A DNA stretch of 64,000 nucleotides, from contig JAEYNY010000113.1 in NCBI GenBank assembly GCA_023412275.1, forward strand, positions 52,439-116,438, written 5' to 3'. The DNA is from Bacillota bacterium. GTDB lineage: Bacteria > Bacillota > Clostridia > Acetivibrionales > DSM-1351. This document shows positions 1-7,469 of this stretch, piece by piece. A model generated the notes under the pieces. That model saw only the letters and a list, made by a program, of their open reading frames with translations, did not search any database and was not told where the DNA came from. Position 1 is the stretch's first letter. Each line of letters begins with the position of its first letter. The position numbers were made by a program, and so were the translations under genes.

Positions 1-1
1 A

Positions 2-532
2 TCTGACCCGACCCCGGAAGGATTTATTAACTTTGGCTGGAGAGGATGGGAAGGTGCTTTTCCAACAACGATAATAACAGAATGCTCTGGAAATCCGGCT
101 TTGGATGAGGAAACAATTGCCTATTATAGTGATGCAGTAAAGGTTTCAACTCATCGCATTTTACCTCTGATTAGTTATTTCCATAAAGATACCCGACCGG
201 GTAAGTTCGGAGCAACTGCACTTACGGGAGTCCAGCCATATATGGGAAATGAAATCCCTGATTTAACCGGAAGCGTTGTATTTACCGATTTTGCCCGGGA
301 TGAAGGGTCTCAACCGCCGGTTAGAGGAGTTTTAGCTTATACCAGGGCAAGATCGGATTGTAAATTAAATGATTTTAGTGTTATTGAAACGGACTATAAT
401 TTTGGAGCTCAATCAGCTTATTATACCAGTCTGGGAGCTAATACGAATCAAACCAGAATATATCTGGGAGTGTATAGCTCTATGAATGTAACTGATTTTA
501 ACCAAGGTACTGTTTTTGAAATTGTTCCATGA
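2..532 (+). CDS. Glucose/sorbosone dehydrogenase-like protein, C-terminal part (gene begins before the window)
   Basis: The reading frame is open from the first bases of the window and ends at TGA 530-532, so only the last 176 or so codons are present. The first residues include GWRGWEGAFPT, a pattern common in the PQQ-type glucose/sorbosone dehydrogenase beta-propeller family. Later segments (DLTGSVVFTDFAR, RGVLAYTRA) also suit propeller blades of that family. Whether this copy is an active sugar oxidase cannot be judged without the N-terminal half, which would hold the catalytic histidine and any signal peptide. A membrane protein gene follows 18 bases downstream, probably in the same transcript. 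The family call comes from motif recall, not a search. Confidence 0.55.
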   Translation, partial: SDPTPEGFINFGWRGWEGAFPTTIITECSGNPALDEETIAYYSDAVKVSTHRILPLISYFHKDTRPGKFGATALTGVQPYMGNEIPDLTGSVVFTDFARDEGSQPPVRGVLAYTRARSDCKLNDFSVIETDYNFGAQSAYYTSLGANTNQTRIYLGVYSSMNVTDFNQGTVFEIVP

Positions 533-550
533 TGATAGGAGGCACATAAA

Positions 551-1063
551 TTGAAAAAAATGAATATAGGCAGGTTTATTTGTACTGGAGGAATATTGAC
601 AGCAATAACTGTACTATTCCAATCAGCACCTGTATTTTTACCCGCAATCGGGCTGGCCTTAAGTCCGTTAAGCACCCTGCCTATTGCAATAGCTGCTGTT
701 TGTAATATTTCTCTTTGTGTCACTGTCTATTTTTCTTCAGCATTACTTCTTATTATAGTTAGTGCACAGGAGACAATAATTCTACTCTTTACCACCGGGC
801 TGCTGGGTATCGTTATGGGAATATTACTTTACAGAAAGGGAATGGTGATTTCTATAATATTTTCAAGCGTAGCATTATCTCTTGGGATGATATTTTTAAC
901 TTATGTAGTAGGTATTCCAGCCTTTGCAGATTTATCCGGTATGCTATCAGTGCCTTTAACCTTATTAATTTTTTTCTCCTTTTCGCTTGTTTACGCAAGC
1001 ATCTGGAATATTTTTTTCAGAAAATTCATGGACTATCTTATAAAAATAAAATTAGTCCGTTAA
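551..1063 (+). CDS. Small polytopic membrane protein of unknown function
   Basis: This 170-residue protein is almost entirely hydrophobic, with about five predicted membrane helices and a short basic tail ending IKIKLVR. The start is TTG at 551, chosen because an AGGAGG box lies eight bases upstream (around 537-542). The size and helix pattern are reminiscent of small substrate-binding membrane subunits such as ECF S-components, but I see no diagnostic motif and make no functional call. Its 3' end overlaps the convergent flavoprotein gene by 12 bases, so there is no room for a separate terminator between the two. Confidence 0.6.
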   Translation: MKKMNIGRFICTGGILTAITVLFQSAPVFLPAIGLALSPLSTLPIAIAAVCNISLCVTVYFSSALLLIIVSAQETIILLFTTGLLGIVMGILLYRKGMVISIIFSSVALSLGMIFLTYVVGIPAFADLSGMLSVPLTLLIFFSFSLVYASIWNIFFRKFMDYLIKIKLVR

Positions 1064-2338
1064 TCCTTTTTGAAGGTCGATTTTCTTTATTTTATTAAAT
1101 AGTTGAGGTCTTTCCGTCTCAATCTGTTCCTTATACTCTAATATGGAATTCCAGACTTTCTTTGGTACTTCAAACTGACTAAAATCACCGTTAAGCACTT
1201 TACCTTCAAGCAATGAAAACAAGTAATCAAGCTCATCATCAGTATATTTGGGCATCATAGTCAAACTGCCGTACAAACTGATAAAATCGTTGAACTCACC
1301 ACGATTAAAATCAAAAGCATCATTCCACCAACTGGTATACGCCTCAAAACCATTTTTACCCTGGAGCTCATCCTTTATTGCTCTGGCTGCATGGTATCCG
1401 CACATTAGAGCACCCTGTACAATAACCTCAATATGAGCTGCGCTATCACCTATAGTAATTACGTTACCTAAGTAAGGTTTTTTAAGGGGTGCGTAAGACC
1501 TAAGTGAACATCCTTGTTTATCAACAATATGTGAGTTTGCAAAATTCTCTCTTAGCGGACTATTTTTTGTAATGCCTTCATAAAATGTTTCCGGCAATAA
1601 CTGTTTGTTCCCTACAATCGTCAATTCTATAGTGTCATCCCCTTCAAGACTTGGGGCAACAATTATTTCTCCATAAGGATGGTATGCACTTCCATAATAC
1701 TGGTTCCAGCTCCCGGGTTCAAAACCGCAAGTTTTTTCAATTGTGTATATCAAAACAAAAGGTGTACCAAATAAGCCTCTACCTTTGTTGAGACCAAATA
1801 TGTCAGTTAGTTTTGCATTTGCGCCTTCAGCTATTACCAACTTTTTGGCCTCAATTGTTGAAGTGTTTCCTTTGGATTTAAGTTCTAATCTAACAGAATC
1901 CCCCGTATCTGTGCCGCCATATGCCAAGGTTTCCGTCCTTAATTCTACTCCCAACCTCTCACAATCCTCCCACAAATTCTGAAGCAACTGCCCTTTGTCA
2001 AACTTGATTGCAAATGGTCTTCCATCGGGATGAGCAAAATGTATTTTATGTCCGTTAGGCGAGTAATGATAATTATTTATGACTTCTACTAAACGGCCTG
2101 TATAAGGAACATCGAAATTGTTTTTGGTAAACAATATTTTCCCATCCTGTATTTGCAGGAATTCATTTTCATATCCATCATCCATAACAAACTGAGCACA
2201 GCAAGCTCTCCGTATTTTACTGATGTCACGCTTTTTTTCAATAATTACTACTTTAAGTCCCATTTCGGCTGCTGTTTTTGCAGTCATAAGTCCTGCCGGA
2301 CCCGCACCTACCACAACTAAATCAAATAAATTTTTCAT
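1052..2338 (-). CDS. FAD-dependent oxidoreductase, geranylgeranyl reductase family (copy 2)
   Basis: The 428-residue protein starts with a Rossmann FAD-binding motif, VVVGAGPAGLMTAKTAAEMG, followed by an acidic strand end (VVIIEK). A second FAD motif, GDSAAH, lies near residue 300 and is followed by QGALMCGYHAARA. This arrangement is typical of the geranylgeranyl reductase / group A flavin monooxygenase superfamily, which reduces double bonds or hydroxylates. The substrate is unknown. It lies 21 bases downstream of a clear paralogue of nearly equal length on the same strand, so the pair arose by tandem duplication and is probably co-transcribed. An ACCAQ/ACSAQ cysteine segment near residue 46 is kept in both copies. 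It is soluble, with no signal peptide. Confidence 0.75.
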   Translation of the reverse strand: MKNLFDLVVVGAGPAGLMTAKTAAEMGLKVVIIEKKRDISKIRRACCAQFVMDDGYENEFLQIQDGKILFTKNNFDVPYTGRLVEVINNYHYSPNGHKIHFAHPDGRPFAIKFDKGQLLQNLWEDCERLGVELRTETLAYGGTDTGDSVRLELKSKGNTSTIEAKKLVIAEGANAKLTDIFGLNKGRGLFGTPFVLIYTIEKTCGFEPGSWNQYYGSAYHPYGEIIVAPSLEGDDTIELTIVGNKQLLPETFYEGITKNSPLRENFANSHIVDKQGCSLRSYAPLKKPYLGNVITIGDSAAHIEVIVQGALMCGYHAARAIKDELQGKNGFEAYTSWWNDAFDFNRGEFNDFISLYGSLTMMPKYTDDELDYLFSLLEGKVLNGDFSQFEVPKKVWNSILEYKEQIETERPQLFNKIKKIDLQKGLTD

Positions 2339-2359
2339 ATATGTATTTATCCTTTCACT

Positions 2360-3640
2360 TTAGAACGTACCCGATAGTGTCAATTGATTCATATTCAATA
2401 TTTTGTTGAATATTTCAGGTCTTTCGGTTTTAATCTGCTCCTGATTTTGCAAAATGGAATCCCAGATAAGCTTTGGGGTTTTATATTGGCTATATGTACC
2501 CTCCAGTGTTTGCCCTTCCACTAAAGAGAATAAGTAATCCAGTTCATCATCTGTATATGTGGGAACTAATGCATAACCTTGAGAAACTTTAAGATATTCA
2601 TCACGGTTAAATTCAAAAGACTCATTCCACCAATCAGTATAATTTTCAAAGCCATTCTTACCATCAAGTTCACTATTTACAGCCTTTGCAGCATGGTATC
2701 CGCACATCAAGGCACCCTGTACCTCAACTTCGACAAAAGCAGCACTGTCACCTATAGACAGTACATTATCCTTATACGGCTTCTTCAGAGACATAAATGC
2801 TTTAACTGCACATCCATGGGTATCTATTACAGTCGCTTTGGCCAACTGGCTTTTAAGAGGACTGTTTGTAATAACATTTTCAAAAATAGATACAGGCCTC
2901 ATATTTGCACTACCGGAAAGTGTTAATTCAACAGTATCATCGCCATATAAGCTTGGCCCTACAATTACTGCTGCATTTGAATGATATGCTTTACCATAGT
3001 ATAGGTTCCAACTTTCAGGTATGTATCCCGATACCCCTTTTAGAATATATTTTACAACGTGAGCTGTTGCAAATAGCTGTCTGTTTTTATTTAGACCGAA
3101 TACTCCCGTTAGTTTTGCATTAACGCCTTCAGCAATAATTGCTTTCTTTGCTTCAAGCGTATAATTTTTATCACCGGATTTTAGGCCTATTTTCACATAG
3201 TCACCCATATCTGAACCTTCGCAGGCCAGAGTTGACATTCTAATATCTACCCCAAGATCTTCACATTCTTTGTATAAATCCTGAAGAAGCCTGTTCTTAT
3301 CAAACTTAACAGCAAATGGCTTCCTGTCCGAATTAGCAAAATGAATTTTATGTCCGCGGGGAGAGTAATAGAATTTGTCCGTAACATTCTTCAATATCCC
3401 GGAATATTTAACCTGAAAATTATTCCTTTCAAAGATTATTTTTCCGTCATTTACTTGGACAAATTCATTCTCATAACCATCATCCAGAATTATTTGTGCA
3501 GAACATGCACGTTTCAGGTGATCAAAATTTTTACTTTTCTCAACTATTACAACCTTAAGCCCCATTTCGGCTGCAGTTTTTGCAGCCATAAGTCCTGCCG
3601 GACCGGCACCCACAATAATTAAATCTAATATTTTACTCAT
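2360..3640 (-). CDS. FAD-dependent oxidoreductase, geranylgeranyl reductase family (copy 1)
   Basis: This 426-residue paralogue of the next gene has the same order of motifs: N-terminal GAGPAGLMAAKTAAEMG, the ACSAQ cysteine segment, and SIGDSAAFVEVEVQGALMCG near residue 300. It is the promoter-proximal gene of the pair, with a GGAGGG-type box just upstream of the ATG. The reaction is presumably FAD-dependent reduction or oxidation of a hydrophobic substrate, but nothing here identifies it. The divergent neighbour across a 290-base gap resembles bilin reductases, so a shared role in tetrapyrrole or isoprenoid chemistry is possible; that link is inference from position only. Confidence 0.75.
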   Translation of the reverse strand: MSKILDLIIVGAGPAGLMAAKTAAEMGLKVVIVEKSKNFDHLKRACSAQIILDDGYENEFVQVNDGKIIFERNNFQVKYSGILKNVTDKFYYSPRGHKIHFANSDRKPFAVKFDKNRLLQDLYKECEDLGVDIRMSTLACEGSDMGDYVKIGLKSGDKNYTLEAKKAIIAEGVNAKLTGVFGLNKNRQLFATAHVVKYILKGVSGYIPESWNLYYGKAYHSNAAVIVGPSLYGDDTVELTLSGSANMRPVSIFENVITNSPLKSQLAKATVIDTHGCAVKAFMSLKKPYKDNVLSIGDSAAFVEVEVQGALMCGYHAAKAVNSELDGKNGFENYTDWWNESFEFNRDEYLKVSQGYALVPTYTDDELDYLFSLVEGQTLEGTYSQYKTPKLIWDSILQNQEQIKTERPEIFNKILNMNQLTLSGTF

Positions 3641-3933
3641 AAATTTATACTTCCCTCCATACTCATAATGTTGGTATTATATGGTAAGCTGATGTGTAAG
3701 GGGTATTATATCACCTAAAATTTTAATTAACAAATATAGGAAAAGCTTGATAATTACAGAAATTATTCAAAACTTTCAGCATCACAATCGCAGTTGCAAA
3801 TCTTGGTTCCAATTTGCCAAATATGTTAAATAATTGAACTTATCAAAGGTAAAATATTCTGATATTATAAGAAGGTGTGAGATAGTTAGGTAAGCAACCT
3901 ATCTAAAAATAAATGATTAAAGGAATGAATTGT

Positions 3934-4653
3934 ATGAGAGATGATTCTGTTTTTAGTTCTAATAAAAAAATGATTGAGAAAGAAATCAAAGATGGCCTTG
4001 ACATTCTTAATACCAACTATAAACTTGTTGAAATAAACTGTGGACAGTTTTCCAATCTCCAGATACAAAATATAGCATATAATATCAAACAATATGAAAT
4101 TTCCGGTGTTGGTAATTTGTTATTGATGGAATCAAAAGACTCATCTGAGCTACAGATGCTTTCTTTTGTTATCACACCTTACTATAAGAATTTACCTCTT
4201 TTCTCAAGTGACTATTTATTTATAGGGGAAAAACGGAATTTTTTAGTTGAGTATTATGATTTGGTAAGTGAAAAAGATTCGCTGTATAACGCATACCTCA
4301 ACAAGCTCCAAGCTATAAAGGATAAATACAATGAGTTACCTGATATGAAACTAAAAGAATGTTGGTATGACTCATTAAAAACAGTATGCATAGCCAAAAA
4401 AACTTCAATTGCACAGGATGATATTATGCTTTCAATTTTCAATGAAAATTTACATACATTTATTGAAGCCGAACAAGAAACTGATATTCTTTCAGAAAGT
4501 GAAAAGAAGATTAAATTGCAGATTACCAAGGATTACGTAAATAATTTGGTTGATAGTGGAGGAGTATCTACAAATGTATTTAAGAATTCCATGGGCCCTG
4601 AATCTACAAAAAAATTTTTCAATAATGTTTTCTTTGGAACAGAAAAGTTTTAG
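3934..4653 (+). CDS. Ferredoxin-dependent bilin reductase-like (HY2/PcyA-type) protein, tentative
   Basis: I chose ATG 3934 because AGGA lies nine bases upstream; an in-frame ATG at 3913 has no visible ribosome binding site. The product is about 239 residues, the length of ferredoxin-dependent bilin reductases. From memory, three segments match PcyA in order and spacing. The first is a strand run SELQMLSFVITP followed by LPLFSSD, compared with PcyA VMFPRPEYDLPMFGCD; the Asp here (about residue 93) aligns with the catalytic Asp105 of PcyA. The second is a middle ELPD...W...C segment. The third is a C-terminal FFNNVFFG, compared with NYMTTVLFD. No search was possible, so this is a structural-motif inference. 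No heme oxygenase is visible nearby. It is soluble, with no signal peptide. Confidence 0.45.
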   Translation: MRDDSVFSSNKKMIEKEIKDGLDILNTNYKLVEINCGQFSNLQIQNIAYNIKQYEISGVGNLLLMESKDSSELQMLSFVITPYYKNLPLFSSDYLFIGEKRNFLVEYYDLVSEKDSLYNAYLNKLQAIKDKYNELPDMKLKECWYDSLKTVCIAKKTSIAQDDIMLSIFNENLHTFIEAEQETDILSESEKKIKLQITKDYVNNLVDSGGVSTNVFKNSMGPESTKKFFNNVFFGTEKF

Positions 4654-4770
4654 TCGCCTCAAGCCACTTTGAAATTTCTTATGGTACAGCAGCACCATTT
4701 ACAATACCAGGTAGGATGGTGGATTTTAGACCAAATCCACCGCCACCATGGGAACAAAAAGGACTTATTG
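4653..4770 (+). other. Short coding-like remnant with a 9-bp hairpin, downstream of the bilin-reductase-like gene
   Basis: Directly after the stop codon, a different frame reads a protein-like stretch containing ISYGTAAPFTIPGRMVDF and then RPNPPPPWEQKG. This looks like real protein sequence, not intergenic DNA. It has no start codon with a ribosome binding site and runs into the antisense of the next gene, so it is probably a decayed gene end or a frameshifted tail. The same stretch contains a perfect inverted repeat, GGTGGATTT (4718-4726) and AAATCCACC (4733-4741), which may act as a weak terminator between two convergent genes. Confidence 0.3.
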
Positions 4771-4771
4771 T

Positions 4772-5140
4772 TCATAAACATTCCTTACTAATCCCATCTG
4801 CTATTAACGATTTGGAAATATACATAGCCTTTATTAAATCATTAAAGCGATTGTAATTAGCCGTACCCGCGTCAAATTTCGACTGTGCTTTTTCACACTT
4901 ACTGATAATTGATAAAATTGGGCGAGTTGCCTCCAGTAAGTCTGCTTTAGAATACTTATTCATGCTATTGCCGTTTTCTATTAATGATTTTGAAATATCC
5001 AAAGCCTTTATCCTGTTTTTAAGCAAAGTATGCTGTGAAGTGCCCTCTTTAAATTTAATCTGCATTTTTTCACATTTACTTAAATTGGAAGATACAACTT
5101 TTAATGCTTTTGTTAATTCCTCACTTGTATATGTCTCCAT
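4772..5140 (-). CDS. Small protein made of two tandem ~55-residue repeats, unknown function
   Basis: The 122-residue protein is an internal duplication. The first half (residues 4-57) runs from YTSEELTKA through LSKCEKMQIKF to ALDISKSLIENG. The second half (63-117) runs from YSKADLLEA through ISKCEKAQSKF to AMYISKSLIADG. Each unit is predicted to be two or three amphipathic helices with a central SKCEK core. I do not recognise the family. The start has an AGGTGA box eight bases upstream. It follows the nitroreductase gene by 13 bases on the same strand, so the two are probably one transcript. There is no signal peptide or membrane helix. Confidence 0.65.
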   Translation of the reverse strand: METYTSEELTKALKVVSSNLSKCEKMQIKFKEGTSQHTLLKNRIKALDISKSLIENGNSMNKYSKADLLEATRPILSIISKCEKAQSKFDAGTANYNRFNDLIKAMYISKSLIADGISKECL

Positions 5141-5153
5141 AGCATTTCACCTG

Positions 5154-5732
5154 CTAAATAATGTGTATGACATCTTTACGAGGAGCAGCCTGTGCGGATT
5201 CTACTGCTGCATAACCCATTACAACAGATCCATATATAATATGATTCTCAGGAATCCCTAATTCTGTCATGAGTTCACGGATTAATGGCATATTTGTAAG
5301 GCCCGGCAATTGGTTTAACCAGCAGGATCCAATACCCAGTGAATGTGCTGCCAGCATCATATTACCAATGGCTAAAGCTGAATCTGACATTGCGTTTGTG
5401 TTGTCCTTCAAATTTGATACAATAATATAGGTAGGTGCATTATACAAGAAGTTGGAGTTCTCGTCTTCCGCTTTCTTAATAAGGCTTACAATATAAGGAT
5501 GGGTTTCCGCCACAACCGGAATAGTTAAAAGAGTTTGACGGAGAGCCTCGTTGACTTTTTTCATTGTATCTGCATTTTGTATAGCAGTAAATTTCCAACT
5601 CTGCATCCCCATACCGCTTGGGGCATAGCTTCCTGCCAAGAGAATTGTGTTTAAATCTTCTACAGATATCTGCTCCTTTTTATAGTTTCTTATACTTCTT
5701 CTTGTTAACATATTTTCTATTATTTTATTCAT
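5154..5732 (-). CDS. Nitroreductase family protein
   Basis: The 192-residue protein has the typical N-terminus of the FMN-dependent nitroreductase fold, MLTRRSIRNYKKEQIS, which binds the FMN phosphate. It is followed by APSGMGMQSWKFTAI near residue 37, the flavin-contacting loop. Near residue 124 is SALAIGNMMLAAHSLGIGSCW, and the end carries the usual VMGYAAVE segment. Such enzymes reduce nitro groups, quinones or flavins with NAD(P)H and work as cytoplasmic dimers. The length is normal for the family. It is followed closely by the two-repeat protein. Its natural substrate cannot be told from sequence. Confidence 0.85.
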   Translation of the reverse strand: MNKIIENMLTRRSIRNYKKEQISVEDLNTILLAGSYAPSGMGMQSWKFTAIQNADTMKKVNEALRQTLLTIPVVAETHPYIVSLIKKAEDENSNFLYNAPTYIIVSNLKDNTNAMSDSALAIGNMMLAAHSLGIGSCWLNQLPGLTNMPLIRELMTELGIPENHIIYGSVVMGYAAVESAQAAPRKDVIHII

Positions 5733-5827
5733 TTAAGTCTCCTTTCATAAATATATAGCTTGTACGTACAGTAGCTTACATCTTTATTTATCTAGTATAT
5801 ACTAATTTGCGCAAAACACAATCCGAG

Positions 5828-6502
5828 TTATGTATGATGCCTTTTTCCACTAATGGCTTGCGGTAAACCATTGTACTTATTATCTAAAAAGGTGTAATAG
5901 TACGACAAGATAAACATAAGTATCTGTATTGAGTAAATCACTAATCGCTCTGTTAAACCAAGAATATTTAATTTCAAACTCATTGAAATGGGATTAAACA
6001 TTCCGAAAACGGTAATAAGTACAGCCATAACTAAAGTAAGTTTCCCCAAGCTCTTCATTCTTTCCTGCTTCAAATAACCCAATGAAATCAAAAAAGAAGA
6101 TGCAATGGTTGTAAATACTACAATAACTGTCACAAGGATATGCATAGTATTTTGAAAGTTCATCTCTGATTTATCCCCTGTTAGAGGAAATAAACCATAA
6201 CCAAACAGTGATGTCAGTTGCATTATAATCAAAATTATATATCCGATTCTTAACATGGCACGGTATTGTCTGAATGCTTTTATAATCAAGGCTATTACCA
6301 TTAAAACCATACAAATACCGTAAATAAAGCTTAGTATCTTTAGCATTTGTGCATTAGGGGCGCCCTCTGCTGTAAGTGAACTAATATCTGTTGTAATTGG
6401 ATTATATTCTTTCCATAAAATATTACCCAAAATAGTATGTGTAAAATAAAATAGAACTCCGACCATGCCAAGGGGCATTAAATAGTTATCAATCTTTTTC
6501 AT
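5828..6502 (-). CDS. DUF998 family membrane protein
   Basis: This 224-residue integral membrane protein has about six helices. The N-terminal pattern of a helix, then ILGNILWKEYNPITTDISSLTAEGAPNA, a further helix and later GLFPLTGDKSEMNF fits the DUF998 family, whose function is not established. The gene begins six bases after the end of the dihydrouridine synthase gene, and an AGGAGA box falls inside that gene's last codons. It is therefore the third gene of the GTPase-nuclease / Dus operon. Its biological link to translation, if any, is unknown. Confidence 0.7.
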   Translation of the reverse strand: MKKIDNYLMPLGMVGVLFYFTHTILGNILWKEYNPITTDISSLTAEGAPNAQMLKILSFIYGICMVLMVIALIIKAFRQYRAMLRIGYIILIIMQLTSLFGYGLFPLTGDKSEMNFQNTMHILVTVIVVFTTIASSFLISLGYLKQERMKSLGKLTLVMAVLITVFGMFNPISMSLKLNILGLTERLVIYSIQILMFILSYYYTFLDNKYNGLPQAISGKRHHT

Positions 6503-6508
6503 TCTCAG

Positions 6509-7444
6509 TTAAACAATCTCCTGTTCTTCAAACAGTCTGGTAACAGCTTCGTCATAATCAAATAATCTTTGTGACTTTTTAATTTTCTTTGAGTATTTTT
6601 CATTGTAAGTAAAAACATTTATCATATAAAACCACAGCTCTTTCATTTTAAACAGAACATTGCGTTCCCCGGAAAGTACGTCTTTATAATCATTGTATAC
6701 TTTGTCGTGGAACTCCCTTAATAAAGCCTTTTGCAATTTAATTCCATTTTTAATATTATGCACCAATGCCGGATTCATTAATAATCCTCTTCCCAACATC
6801 AGAGTATTTACACTGGGGAAATCGCCACAAAACTTTGTATAATCCTTTGCTGTAAAAATATCACCATTATAGCAAACGGTATTTTTACTCAGCGTCAAAG
6901 CATCACTGAAGATCTGCATATTGGGCTTATTTTTATAAAAATCCTTTTGTATTCTTGGGTGTATAATAAGCTCTTCAATAGGGTATTTGTTAAATATATT
7001 TATTAAATCATAAAATTCCTCAGGCTGGTCTTTTCCTATTCTGGTTTTTACAGATATTTTGGTTATTGCTTGGGAGAAAATTTCTTCTAAAAAGGCATCA
7101 AGTTCATCTTTCTTTGCAAGAAATCCTGATCCTCTGTTTTTGGATACTACAGTCCCGGAGGGACATCCCAAATTAAGGTTTATCTCAGTATAGCCCATAC
7201 TTTTCATTTTTTTTGAAGTATAAATAAAATCTTTCGCATTATTTGTAAGCACCTGGGGAATCAAAACCAGCCCTTGATTATTTTCAGGTAAAATGTCTTT
7301 AAGGTCTCTGGTTTTAAAACCATCTATTTGATTTGCAATAATAAAAGGAGAAAAGTATTTGTCTATGCTGTCAAAAAAAGCTTTATGTGCATTTCTATAA
7401 ATATATCCGGTCAACCCCTCCATTGGTGCAAAATAAAATTTCAT
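6509..7444 (-). CDS. tRNA-dihydrouridine synthase family protein
   Basis: The 311-residue TIM-barrel flavoprotein begins with FYFAPMEGLTGYIYRNAH, the Dus signature. It carries EINLNLGCPSGTVVSKNRGSG near residue 90, where the catalytic cysteine sits in the GCP motif. Later come KTRIG (about 137), IIHPR (about 160) and a phosphate-binding end with NTLMLGRGLLMNP. Dus enzymes use FMN to reduce uridine in the tRNA D-loop and related positions. The position specificity of this clostridial type is not clear from sequence. It lies 25 bases downstream of the ribosome-acting GTPase-nuclease fusion and six bases before the DUF998 gene, forming a translation-linked operon. Confidence 0.85.
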   Translation of the reverse strand: MKFYFAPMEGLTGYIYRNAHKAFFDSIDKYFSPFIIANQIDGFKTRDLKDILPENNQGLVLIPQVLTNNAKDFIYTSKKMKSMGYTEINLNLGCPSGTVVSKNRGSGFLAKKDELDAFLEEIFSQAITKISVKTRIGKDQPEEFYDLINIFNKYPIEELIIHPRIQKDFYKNKPNMQIFSDALTLSKNTVCYNGDIFTAKDYTKFCGDFPSVNTLMLGRGLLMNPALVHNIKNGIKLQKALLREFHDKVYNDYKDVLSGERNVLFKMKELWFYMINVFTYNEKYSKKIKKSQRLFDYDEAVTRLFEEQEIV

Positions 7445-7469
7445 ATATTAAACTGCTCCTTTGATTCAG

